This document shows positions 8,717-16,402 of a stretch of DNA of 64,000 nt, in pieces (position 1 is the stretch's first letter; each line of letters opens with the position of its first letter). Source of the stretch: Azospirillum rugosum. Its GTDB lineage: Bacteria > Pseudomonadota > Alphaproteobacteria > Azospirillales > Azospirillaceae. The notes under the pieces were generated by a model that made no database searches, was not told the origin of the DNA, and was given only the letters and a program-made list of their open reading frames with translations. A program made the translations under genes and the position numbers. The stretch is taken from contig NZ_JAGINP010000022.1 of NCBI RefSeq assembly GCF_017876155.1, forward strand, positions 98,601 to 162,600, in the 5' to 3' direction.

Positions 8717-8742
8717 GAGATCACCTCCTTTCAGTTGTTGAC

Positions 8743-8795
8743 GACTGAACAGGCATATAGCCATCGCTACGGAGGGCTACAAGCGTTGTTCGGAA
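8743..8795 (-). promoter_or_regulatory. possible promoter of the NAGGN leader transcript
   Basis: On the minus strand TTGTAG is followed after 17 bases by TATATG, a weak but correctly spaced sigma-70-like pair within a locally AT-rich stretch between the hflX stop and the small leader ORF. It is the best candidate seen by eye. Confidence 0.3.
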
Positions 8796-8843
8796 AAAAT
8801 ACTGCCGTGATATTTATGAGACCCGCATCAGTTTGAAACCAGA

Positions 8844-10187
8844 TCAGGCGAAGGCCCGTTCTTCCCGCAGGTGGCGCAGGCGGGCGAGCACCGCTGGCTC
8901 GATCGCCACCTGGAGGTGGGTGTGCCCCTCGTCGTCGCGGCGGTCCAGCACCTCGCCATGGGCGTAGAGCCAGGCGAGCGTCGCGCCGTCGGCGTGCGCC
9001 ACGTCCATCTCCACCACCGCCCGGCCGGCGGTCATGCGGCGGTCGAGGATGCCGAACAGGTCGTCGAGCCGGTCCCCGGTGGCCGCGGACACCGCGCAGG
9101 CGCTGTCGGACCGGTCGGTCCGGGCGAGGACGGAGGCACGCTCCTCCCCATCCAGGCGGTCGATCTTGTTGGCGACCTCGATCACCCGCGGGTCACGCTC
9201 CGGATCGATGCCGAGGTCGCGGAGGATGGCCTCCACGTCGGCCTTCTGCGCCTCGCTGTCGGGATGCGCGATGTCGCGGACGTGCAGGATGATGTCCGCC
9301 GCCTGCACCTCCTCCAGCGTGGCGCGGAAGGCGGCGACCAGGTGGGTCGGCAGATCGGAGACGAAGCCCACCGTGTCCGACAGGATCACCTTGCGCCCCG
9401 ACGGCAGAACCACCTGCCGCATGGTCGGGTCGAGCGTGGCGAACAGCAGATCCTTGGCGAACACGTCCGCACCGGCCATCCGGTTGAACAGCGTGGACTT
9501 GCCGGCGTTGGTGTAGCCGACCAGCGCCACCACCGGATACGGCACCTTGGCGCGCGCCTTGCGGTGCAGGCCGCGGGTGCGGCGGACGTCCTCCAGCTCC
9601 TTCTTGATCTTGACGATCCGGTCGCCGATCAGCCGGCGGTCGATTTCCAGCTGGGATTCGCCGGGACCGCCCAGGAAGCCGAAGCCGCCGCGCTGCCGTT
9701 CCAAGTGGGTCCAGGACCGCACCAGCCGCGACTTCTGGTAGCTCAGCGCCGCCAGTTCGACCTGAAGCTGGCCTTCGTGGGTGCGGGCGCGGTCGCCGAA
9801 GATCTCCAGGATCAGGCCGGTGCGGTCGATGACCTTCGCCTCGAAGGCCTTTTCCAGGTTGCGCTGCTGGACCGGGGTCAGCGCGTGGTCGACGATGACC
9901 AGGTCGATGGCCTCGCCGTCGGCGCGCGCCCGCTCCAGCGCCTGCGCGTACTGCTCGATCGCGCCGCCGCCCAGGAGGGTGGCCGGGCGCGGCTGGTTGA
10001 CCTTGACGACCGCGGCCTGCGCCACGTCCAGGTCGATGGCCGACGCCAGGCCCACCGCTTCCTCCAGCGAGGATTCGGGGCTGCGGTCGGACTCGGTCCC
10101 GCGAAGGACCGGGTGAAGAACAAGGGCGCGGCCCGCAGAGGATTGGCGGGTGGACCGCTGGTTTTCGGTATTCAGTTGCGTACCCAT
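8844..10187 (-). CDS. hflX: GTPase HflX, ribosome-associated
   Basis: A 447-residue HflX. The N-terminal HflX domain includes NQPRPATLLGGGAIEQYAQA, followed by a glycine-rich linker (RQRGGFGFLGGPGESQLEID) and a G domain with P-loop GYTNAGKST, G3 DTVGF and G4 NKID. HflX is known to split stalled or heat-damaged 70S ribosomes. I start at the ATG with AAGGA five bases upstream; a further in-frame ATG 22 codons earlier overlaps the end of rpoH and has no good site. It lies 25 bases after rpoH on the same strand, so the two are probably co-transcribed, which fits a heat-shock role. Confidence 0.9.
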   Translation of the reverse strand: MGTQLNTENQRSTRQSSAGRALVLHPVLRGTESDRSPESSLEEAVGLASAIDLDVAQAAVVKVNQPRPATLLGGGAIEQYAQALERARADGEAIDLVIVDHALTPVQQRNLEKAFEAKVIDRTGLILEIFGDRARTHEGQLQVELAALSYQKSRLVRSWTHLERQRGGFGFLGGPGESQLEIDRRLIGDRIVKIKKELEDVRRTRGLHRKARAKVPYPVVALVGYTNAGKSTLFNRMAGADVFAKDLLFATLDPTMRQVVLPSGRKVILSDTVGFVSDLPTHLVAAFRATLEEVQAADIILHVRDIAHPDSEAQKADVEAILRDLGIDPERDPRVIEVANKIDRLDGEERASVLARTDRSDSACAVSAATGDRLDDLFGILDRRMTAGRAVVEMDVAHADGATLAWLYAHGEVLDRRDDEGHTHLQVAIEPAVLARLRHLREERAFA

Positions 10188-10212
10188 AAGGTTCCTTCGT
10201 CGTGCCCGCGCG

Positions 10213-11109
10213 TCAGGCGCGGGCCAGTTCGCGGCCCTTATCGGCCGCAGCAATCTTTTGCTCCTTGGCGCTCGCCACGACGGCCCTCTGGACCTTTTCG
10301 AAGGCGCGCACCTCCAGCTGGCGGACGCGCTCGCGCGAGACGTGGAAGCGCTGGCTCAGCTCCTCCAGGGTCAGCGGTTCCTCGCGCAGGCGGCGGGCGA
10401 CCAGGATTTGCCGCTCGCGGTCGTCGAGCACGCCCAGGCCCAGCTTCAGGAACTGCTGGCGGCGCTGCCGCTCTTCCGCTTCGGCCAGGCTGGCTTCCTG
10501 GTCCGGGCGGTCGTCGGCGAGCAGGTCCTGCCACTCGCTGTCGCCCTCCTCCGCCAGGGTGGCGTTCAGCGAGCGGTCCATGCCCAGGCGGCGGTTCATC
10601 TCCACCACCTCGGCCTGCGGGACGTTCAGCTCCGTGGCGATGCTCTCCACCGCCTCCGGCGTCAAATCCCCGTTCTCAAGATCCTGCATGCGGGCCTTCA
10701 GGCGGCGCAGGCTGAAGAACAGCTTCTTCTGCGCACCGGTGGTGCCGATCTTCACCAGCGACCAGTTGTGCAGCACGTATTCCTGGATGGACGCACGGAT
10801 CCACCAGCTGGCGTAGGTGGCGAAGCGGAAACCCTTGTCGGGGTCGAACTTCTGCGCCGCCTGCATGACGCCGACGTTGCCCTCGGCGATCAGGTCCGAC
10901 AGGGGCAGACCATAGCCCGAGTAGCCCCGCGCCATCTTGAAGACCAGGCGCAGGTGGCTGCCGACCAGCCTGTCGAGCGCCGCCCGGTCCTGCCGATCCC
11001 GCCAGCGGATGGCGAGGTCGCGTTCCTGGTCGGGCGTCAGATAGTCGTACTTCCGGGCTTCCTGCAGGTACTGCTGCATCGGCTCGGCGGAAGCGATGTG
11101 GGATGCCAT
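10213..11109 (-). CDS. rpoH: RNA polymerase sigma-32 factor RpoH
   Basis: A 298-residue sigma factor of normal RpoH length. Region 2 is clear (DLIAEGNVGVMQAAQKFDPD, then GFRFATYASWWIRASIQEYV), the RpoH-box core QKKLFFSLRRLKA follows, and region 4 has LTLEELSQRFHVSRERVRQL. The ATG has GGAGAG eight bases upstream. RpoH directs transcription of chaperone and protease genes in heat shock. A 5' leader of ~365 bases with a CTTGAA/CTATAT promoter and a perfect hairpin close to the start suggests autoregulation and RNA-level control. Alphaproteobacteria often carry two RpoH copies; which one this is cannot be told. Confidence 0.93.
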   Translation of the reverse strand: MASHIASAEPMQQYLQEARKYDYLTPDQERDLAIRWRDRQDRAALDRLVGSHLRLVFKMARGYSGYGLPLSDLIAEGNVGVMQAAQKFDPDKGFRFATYASWWIRASIQEYVLHNWSLVKIGTTGAQKKLFFSLRRLKARMQDLENGDLTPEAVESIATELNVPQAEVVEMNRRLGMDRSLNATLAEEGDSEWQDLLADDRPDQEASLAEAEERQRRQQFLKLGLGVLDDRERQILVARRLREEPLTLEELSQRFHVSRERVRQLEVRAFEKVQRAVVASAKEQKIAAADKGRELARA

Positions 11110-11132
11110 CGTTCTGTCTCTCCAAGCCGACC

Positions 11133-11170
11133 GGAAGGACGCCGTCGGGCATTCCCTGCGGCGTCCTTCC
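11133..11170 (-). promoter_or_regulatory. perfect hairpin in the rpoH 5' leader
   Basis: On the rpoH mRNA, GGAAGGACGCCG and CGGCGTCCTTCC form a perfect 12-bp stem around a 14-base loop, extendable by one pair, ending 23 bases before the start codon and just ahead of the ribosome-binding site. It has no U tail, so it is not an ordinary terminator. It could stabilise the mRNA or tune translation. Confidence 0.55.
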
Positions 11171-11474
11171 GTATCGGTCTTCGTTGTGGTTGAAACTACG
11201 GGGTTGGTGCTACGGAGTTTGTGCTCAGGGCCGGCATTCGACGCTGCCGGCGGGCGTGCATCGCGCGTGGATGCGAAGAACTGGGGTGCGTTGAGAAGGA
11301 CCTCCCCGGCCCCGCGGGCAGCGCCATGATCCGGGGAGATCACGGCAGCCGGCACGCCGCAGGACTGGGGAGGAGGGGTGGGGCGCGCTGTCTTCAGCGC
11401 CGCCGAACCAAAAATCGATGTACCTGGGTTGAAGCGTCGAAGCGAAGCGCCGTTATCAGCTCGCCGCAACAGTT

Positions 11475-11505
11475 CCTATATAGATCGTGCGCCGCATCTT
11501 TCAAG
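11475..11505 (-). promoter_or_regulatory. rpoH: candidate rpoH promoter, sigma-32-like
   Basis: On the minus strand CTTGAA is followed after 16 bases by CTATATAGG. This resembles the alphaproteobacterial heat-shock promoter consensus (CTTGA, then about 16-18 bases, then CYTATNT) and overlaps a sigma-70-like TTGAAA/TATATA pair. It would give a leader of roughly 365 bases before rpoH and would allow RpoH to activate its own gene, as in Caulobacter. Confidence 0.5.
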
Positions 11506-11980
11506 ATCAATGGAAGCTCAAGGCCTCGACGTTGCTTGTGTTTTTGGCATCGCGCACTTGACCTATGTAGGCGTTTGAACGCCCTTCTTCAAGGTCACGA
11601 CGCCCGATTTCAAGCCTTTTCGCCCTTGATGGCTCGACTTCAGTCTGTGGGCTTTTCGGTGGGAACGCGGAGATGGTGACAGGGCCGGGCGATCGCAAGA
11701 GGGCGCCCATCAAAAATCGCCGGGTCAAAAATCGCCGGGCTATGGATCTCGCCGGTCATCCGTCAGGGGAAGTGGGCGGCCTGCCCCAATGTCGGAGCTT
11801 GGTTCGCTCGGGCCGGCCGCAAGCCCGCTTCAATGAGCCCCGACGATGCCATCACCCGCCGGTTTCCCGCAATCGCACATGCGGCTGGCGCCCCAACGGG
11901 TGGTGCCGGCGCCAAGTGGACTCCACGCTTCGGGCGATGGCCGCCCCGACAGGCGATCCCCCTCCACCGAAAGTGGGGGA
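11506..11980. other. intergenic region between rpoH promoter and argO
   Basis: No coding sequence is supported here. It holds a 15-base unit (CAAAAATCGCCGGGT) repeated twice in tandem at 11711-11740, and near the argO end a hairpin with arms GATCCCCC/GGGGGATC at about 11957-11985 that overlaps the argO stop and may act as a tail-less terminator. Confidence 0.5.
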
Positions 11981-12580
11981 TCAAACCACCAGCGTCGCGG
12001 CGATCGTGCACATGACGATGCCGATGCCGACGTCCAGCACCCGCCACGCACCGGGCCGCGCGAAGACGGGCCGCAGCAGCCGCGCGCCGTACCCCAGCGA
12101 AAAGAAGAACAGGAAGGACGCCGTCATCGCGCCCAGCGCGAAGGCGTGCTTGCCCGCCGCGAACTGCGTGGACACGGAGCCGACCAGCACCACCGTGTCG
12201 AGGTAGACGTGCGGGTTCAGCCAGGTCAGCGCCAGGCAGGTCAGCAGCGTCGCGCCGAGCTCGGCCGGAACGGCGGCGGCCGGCGTCAGCGCGCTTCCTG
12301 AGCGCATGGCCGCCCGGAAGCTGCGCAGGCCGTAGACGAGGAGGAAGGCCGCGCCGGCGTAGCGGGTCGCCGCTTCCAGCCACGGCACCCAGGCGCTGGC
12401 TTGGGCGAAGCCGCCGACGCCGGCCAGGATCAGCACGGCATCGGACACCGCGCAGGTCAGGCAAACCGCCAGGACATGCTCGCCGCGCAATCCCTGGCGG
12501 AGCACGAAGGCGTTCTGCGCCCCGATGGCGACGATCAGGCTGAGGCCCAGCAGCAGGCCGGGAACGAAGGCGGACAGCAT
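11981..12580 (-). CDS. argO: LysE/ArgO-type amino-acid exporter
   Basis: A 199-residue integral membrane protein with about six hydrophobic segments. It carries the LysE/ArgO signature GAQNAFVLRQGLRG near the N terminus and LALTWLNPHVYLDT in the middle, typical of exporters of arginine/lysine or their toxic analogues. ATG 12580 is preceded by AAAGG; the frame extends 13 codons upstream without reason. It diverges from an ArgP/LysG-type regulator 95 bases away, the classical arrangement in E. coli (argO/argP) and Corynebacterium (lysE/lysG). Confidence 0.85.
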   Translation of the reverse strand: MLSAFVPGLLLGLSLIVAIGAQNAFVLRQGLRGEHVLAVCLTCAVSDAVLILAGVGGFAQASAWVPWLEAATRYAGAAFLLVYGLRSFRAAMRSGSALTPAAAVPAELGATLLTCLALTWLNPHVYLDTVVLVGSVSTQFAAGKHAFALGAMTASFLFFFSLGYGARLLRPVFARPGAWRVLDVGIGIVMCTIAATLVV

Positions 12581-12675
12581 GGCGGCCCTTTCCGGTTGCG
12601 GAGGCCATTCCGCTACCACGGCCCGCTGGATTAGAGTGATTAAAGTCTTTTCAGTGACTTAAGGAACGCTAATCC
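12581..12675. promoter_or_regulatory. argO/argP divergent operator region
   Basis: This 95-base gap between divergent starts contains an AT-rich core (TTAGAGTGATTAAAGTCTTT) with imperfect LysR-type T-N11-A dyads. ArgP would be expected to bind here to switch on argO when basic amino acids accumulate. Confidence 0.4.
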
Positions 12676-13563
12676 ATGCTGGACTATGCCCTGCTCGCCG
12701 CCCTGGCGGCGGTTATCCGCACCGGCAGCTTCGAACGGGCGGCGCAGCAGCTCCACGTCACCCCCTCGGCCGTGTCGCAGCGCGTGAAGCTTCTGGAAGA
12801 GCGGTTGGGGACGGTCCTGGTGGTGCGGGGGTCCCCCTGCACCGGCACGCCGGCCGGCCAACGCCTGTGCCAGCATGTCGAGCAGGTGTCGCTGCTGGAA
12901 AGCGAACTGCGGCACGAGCTTCCCGGCATCCAGCACAGCGGTCCGCCGGTGACGGTGCGCCTCGCGGTGAACGCGGACAGCCTCGCGACCTGGTTCGTCG
13001 ACGCCATGGCCGAAGCGCCGGACTGCCTGTTCGACCTCGTCCTCGACGACCAGGAGCACAGCGCCGACTGGCTGCGCCGGGGCGAGGTCCTGGCGGCGGT
13101 GACCGCCAGCGCCAAGCCGGTGCAGGGCTGCGACAGCACGCCGTTGGGCGCCCTGCGCTACGTCGCGACCGCCAGCCCGGCCTTCGTCCGGCGTTACTTC
13201 CCCGAGGGAGTGGACACCACCTCCCTCGCCCGCGCGCCGCGCCTGACCTTCAACAGCAAGGACCGGCTGCAGGCGCTGTGGACGGAACGGGCGTTCGGAG
13301 CGGAGATCGCATCGCCGACCCACTGGCTGCCCTCGTCCCAGGCCTTCATCGACGCGGCGCTGGCCGGGCTCGGCTGGGGCATGAATCCGGAGATGCTCGT
13401 CGCCGGACATCTGCGCGACGGGCGGCTGGTCGCCCTGGTCCCGGACCAGCCGCTGGACGTGCCGTTGTTCTGGCAACGGAGCCGCATCGCCAGCCGGACG
13501 CTGGCGGGCATCACCCGAGCGGTCCTCCGCAAGGCCGGCGCCACGCTGCACCAGATGCCATGA
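12676..13563 (+). CDS. argP: LysR-family regulator ArgP/LysG
   Basis: A 295-residue LysR-type regulator. The N-terminal winged helix reads SFERAAQQLHVTPSAVSQRV, a close match to ArgP/IciA, followed by an effector domain typical of that subfamily (LPSSQAFIDAALAGLGWGMN near residue 235). ArgP activates the divergent basic amino-acid exporter in response to arginine or lysine. The divergent argO here supports the assignment. The ATG is the first codon of the LDYALLAALAAV opening shared by the family. Confidence 0.87.
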   Translation: MLDYALLAALAAVIRTGSFERAAQQLHVTPSAVSQRVKLLEERLGTVLVVRGSPCTGTPAGQRLCQHVEQVSLLESELRHELPGIQHSGPPVTVRLAVNADSLATWFVDAMAEAPDCLFDLVLDDQEHSADWLRRGEVLAAVTASAKPVQGCDSTPLGALRYVATASPAFVRRYFPEGVDTTSLARAPRLTFNSKDRLQALWTERAFGAEIASPTHWLPSSQAFIDAALAGLGWGMNPEMLVAGHLRDGRLVALVPDQPLDVPLFWQRSRIASRTLAGITRAVLRKAGATLHQMP

Positions 13564-13820
13564 GATCAAGACGGGAGCGGCTTGGCCGATCCGGCGCGAT
13601 TTCAGGAAACACTTCCAATCTGAGAATCATGCCCGAATTTAGTGATATTACCCCATAAGACGCCCAAATGTCGTTCAGCAACCCCAGCCGAACTAGCCTG
13701 TGATGGCAAGTGATGCCAGTGGACGTTCGCACTATATGGAACGCTCAGCAATCATCCGCTTGAACATTCGCTTTGTGCGGATGAAAGCAGGCCACTCATA
13801 TACACGTCAAGGGAAGGGAC

Positions 13821-15482
13821 ATGGCCACCACAATCACCGGAAATACTGAAAAATACCAAAATGGCTCGTGGGTGGCCACCAACAACGTCTGGGACCCGGG
13901 AAACCTGGTCAACGGAAAGGACTTCAACCAAAGCATCACATTCAACAACCCTGAGACGCCAAACGGCACGGTGATGTCCTGGAGTTGGCCGTACGACCCG
14001 AGCAAGCCGCTCACCTACAACAACTATCCCGTAAAATCCTACCCAACCCTGATCGTCGGCCAGAGCCCCTGGGAAGACACGCCGTCGACATCGCAGAACT
14101 TCCCGGTTCAGGTCGGCGGCATCAACGACTTCAAGGTCTCCTACAGCTTCGGCCTTTCCGGAGACCAGAACCTCTACAATGTCGCGTTCAGCTTCTGGGT
14201 CGGACCGGACCCCTCGTCCGGGACACAGGGTGTGGCCGACGAGATCATGGTCTGGGTGCACACCGGATTCTTCACGCCGGACGGATCCCAGATCGGAAGC
14301 TTCAAGGATTCCAACGGCAGCGGCCAGATATCCAATGTTCCCGTCGGAAAAAGGGATTGGGAATACACCGCCTACGAATACGGCAAGGACACGCTGAGCG
14401 GCACGATCGACGTCGGGGCCATCCTGAAGGACCTGACGGCCCGCGGCATCCTGGACAAGAACCAATACCTTCTGGACATGGAGGTCGGCTCGGAAGTCGC
14501 GGCCGGCCGTGGCGGGCTGACGGTGAATTCGCTCAGCTACACCCTGAACGGCCATTCGGACACGTCCGGCTCTGGTACCGGAAGCGGCGGGACCGGAAGC
14601 GGGGGAACCACGCCGAACACCGGGACGGGCGGGACGACGCCGAACACCGGGACCGGCGGGACGACGCCCAACACCGGAACCGGCGGCACAACGCCGGACA
14701 CCGGAACCGGCGGGACCAAGCCGGACACCGGGACCGGTGGCACGACCACGCCGACCACCGGGACGGGCGGCACCCCGCCGGACACGGGAACCGGCGGCAC
14801 GCCCCCCAACACCGGGACGGGCGGAACCGTGCCGAGTACCACGCCGGACACCGGCGTCGGGACTGGAACGCCAACCGACACGGTGCCCGGGGACAGCCAG
14901 CCGAGCACTGCGGTTGGCGATACGGGCGGAACCCCGACATCCCCCGTGTTCTCGGTCAGCGACCAGACGACCGGAACGCACAGGACGGCCCAGGCCGAAG
15001 CCTACAAGGGCCCCGTCGCGTCCCTCAAGAACCAGTTCATTGGCTCCGACGACAACGAAGCCGTGGTCGGCACCGCCGACAACGACTTCATCAACGCCAG
15101 GAGCGGCATGGACGCCATCGACGGCAAGGAAGGCGACGACGTGCTCGACGGGGGCACCGGGTCGAACTTCCTGACCGGCGGTTCCGGCACGGACACCTTC
15201 TTCGTCGATGGCCGCGGCGGCGACGTCACCTGGTCCACCATCACGGACCTGCAGCAGGGCGAGTGGGTCATCGCCTGGGGCTGGAAACCGGACGTGTCGA
15301 AACTGTCCTGGGCGGAGATGGAGGGGACGGGCACGTCCAAGGGCGCCACGGCCCACATCGACCTCGACGGCAACGGCCGCATCGACATGAGCATCACCTT
15401 CACCGGCATGACCCCGGGCGCCCTGATCAACCTCCCCGGCCAGACGGGCGATTCCAGCTATCTCGCCTTCAAGCCGTCCTGA
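13821..15482 (+). CDS. GH12-like glycosidase with Gly/Thr linker and RTX C terminus
   Basis: A 553-residue protein in three parts. Residues ~5-250 resemble glycoside hydrolase family 12 (endoglucanase/xyloglucanase): DEIMVWV gives the probable nucleophile E141 and MEVGSEVAAG the probable acid/base E225. Residues ~255-345 are a linker of eight near-identical nine-residue units (TTPNTGTGG type) encoded by a tandem DNA repeat. Residues ~405-470 hold RTX-like calcium-binding turns (VVGTADNDFINARSG; GKEGDDVLDGGTGSNFLTGG) before a C-terminal domain. There is no signal peptide, so type I secretion is expected, though no T1SS genes are nearby. AAGGGAAGGGAC precedes the ATG. It probably loosens plant cell-wall glucans outside the cell. 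Confidence 0.75.
   Translation: MATTITGNTEKYQNGSWVATNNVWDPGNLVNGKDFNQSITFNNPETPNGTVMSWSWPYDPSKPLTYNNYPVKSYPTLIVGQSPWEDTPSTSQNFPVQVGGINDFKVSYSFGLSGDQNLYNVAFSFWVGPDPSSGTQGVADEIMVWVHTGFFTPDGSQIGSFKDSNGSGQISNVPVGKRDWEYTAYEYGKDTLSGTIDVGAILKDLTARGILDKNQYLLDMEVGSEVAAGRGGLTVNSLSYTLNGHSDTSGSGTGSGGTGSGGTTPNTGTGGTTPNTGTGGTTPNTGTGGTTPDTGTGGTKPDTGTGGTTTPTTGTGGTPPDTGTGGTPPNTGTGGTVPSTTPDTGVGTGTPTDTVPGDSQPSTAVGDTGGTPTSPVFSVSDQTTGTHRTAQAEAYKGPVASLKNQFIGSDDNEAVVGTADNDFINARSGMDAIDGKEGDDVLDGGTGSNFLTGGSGTDTFFVDGRGGDVTWSTITDLQQGEWVIAWGWKPDVSKLSWAEMEGTGTSKGATAHIDLDGNGRIDMSITFTGMTPGALINLPGQTGDSSYLAFKPS
14604..14835 (+). repeat. ~27-bp tandem coding repeat (linker of the GH12-like protein)
   Basis: About eight tandem copies of a ~27-base unit encoding TTPNTGTGG, with variants TTPDTGTGG, TKPDTGTGG, TPPDTGTGG and one ten-residue copy. 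Copies differ at third positions, so the array is not newly made, but such repeats can change length by slippage. Confidence 0.85.
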
Positions 15483-15702
15483 TCCGGCTGGCCTGATGGC
15501 GGCGGCCTGAATGTTCCGGTGGTCCGGCGCCGGCGTTCCGACGCCGGACCACCCCTGCGCCCGCGAGTCGCGCCGAAATTCCCGGCAGAACGACGCGTGC
15601 ATTATTGACGGCGGTCAAGGACGGCCAAATTCCCCGCATCCAGCATTCCCCGCACAGTCTTGAGGCGAAATGGCCCAAGGCGAATTGGCGCGAGGAAATC
15701 CC

Positions 15703-16041
15703 ATGCAGGCAGACTCCATCCCGGCCGCCGGCATCGGCCACAATTCCCAGACAGCCCCGATCGGCGTCGAGGTGCGGTTGTTCAACAGTTTGGTGAAGGC
15801 TTGCCCGACCGTCCCCGCCCGTTCGGCCGTTACGCTGCCACCCGGCACGACCATCGGCGACGTGGTCCGCCAGCTCGGCCTTCCGGAGCGCGAGATCTTC
15901 CTGGTCCTGGTGAACGGACGCGACGTGACGCCGAGGCTGGGCGTGCCCGTCGAGACCGGCCGGGTGTTGGAGGACGGGGACGTCGTCGCCTTCTCGGGCC
16001 CGGTTCCCTACAGCTGGGGCTACGGCGCCTGCGTGGTGTGA
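15703..16041 (+). CDS. MoaD/ThiS-like ubiquitin-fold protein
   Basis: A 112-residue protein. The first ~15 residues contain AGIGHNS, a motif I associate with N termini of small alphaproteobacterial proteins; the rest looks like a beta-grasp sulfur-carrier fold (LPPGTTIGDVVRQLGLP; FLVLVNGRDV; LEDGDVVAFSGPV). It ends GYGACVV instead of the di-glycine needed for thiocarboxylation, so it is probably not an active MoaD/ThiS. GAGGA six bases before ATG 15703 favours this start over an in-frame ATG at 15670. No molybdopterin or thiamin gene is adjacent. Function unknown. Confidence 0.65.
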   Translation: MQADSIPAAGIGHNSQTAPIGVEVRLFNSLVKACPTVPARSAVTLPPGTTIGDVVRQLGLPEREIFLVLVNGRDVTPRLGVPVETGRVLEDGDVVAFSGPVPYSWGYGACVV

Positions 16042-16159
16042 ACCGCCAGTATCGTCCCTCGAGGCCGCTCGCGGGCATTCCGGTCGTCCACGTCCGCGCA
16101 ACGGCTTCGGCTTCGTTCTGTTGCCCTCATGCCGGGCGCACCGAACAGCCGAGGGGACA

Positions 16160-16402
16160 ATGGGCGACGAGATGACTCCCGAGGATTTTCTGCCCGCGGA
16201 TGCCAGGGCACGCTTCGATCGCATCCGCGCGGCGGCCCGAGAGGTTTTCGGCGACGACTACAAGGCTCGTGATTTCCTGGTGCGACCGCACCCGCGGCTC
16301 GGGAGCCGCCGGCCGATGGAACTCCTGCTCACCGAGGGCGACGACGGCGTCAGGCGTGTCCAGGACATCCTGCGGGTTCATCGCACGGCCACCAAGCAGT
16401 AA
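16160..16402 (+). CDS. ParS/MbcA-type toxin-binding domain protein (DUF2384-like), orphan
   Basis: An 80-residue protein whose core (IRAAAREVFGDDYKARDFLV, RPHP, GSRRPMELLLTEGDDGVRRV, QDILRVHRT) resembles the C-terminal toxin-binding domain of Xre/MbcA/ParS antitoxins. The N-terminal helix-turn-helix usual in full antitoxins is absent and there is no RES-domain toxin beside it, so it may be an orphan or have another role. GAGGGGACA just before ATG 16160 supports the start; an in-frame ATG 13 codons earlier is less likely. Confidence 0.6.
   Translation: MGDEMTPEDFLPADARARFDRIRAAAREVFGDDYKARDFLVRPHPRLGSRRPMELLLTEGDDGVRRVQDILRVHRTATKQ

Noticed and set aside
11221..11679. Plus-strand open frame across the rpoH upstream region
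   Set aside because: Arg/Cys-rich with no motif or ribosome-binding site, and it overlaps the candidate rpoH promoter.
14604..14835. Regularly spaced short repeats that could suggest a CRISPR array
   Set aside because: The units are contiguous, in frame and encode a Gly/Thr linker; there are no unique spacers and no cas genes.
16160..16402. A complete toxin-antitoxin system
   Set aside because: Only a toxin-binding-like domain is seen; neither neighbour resembles a toxin.
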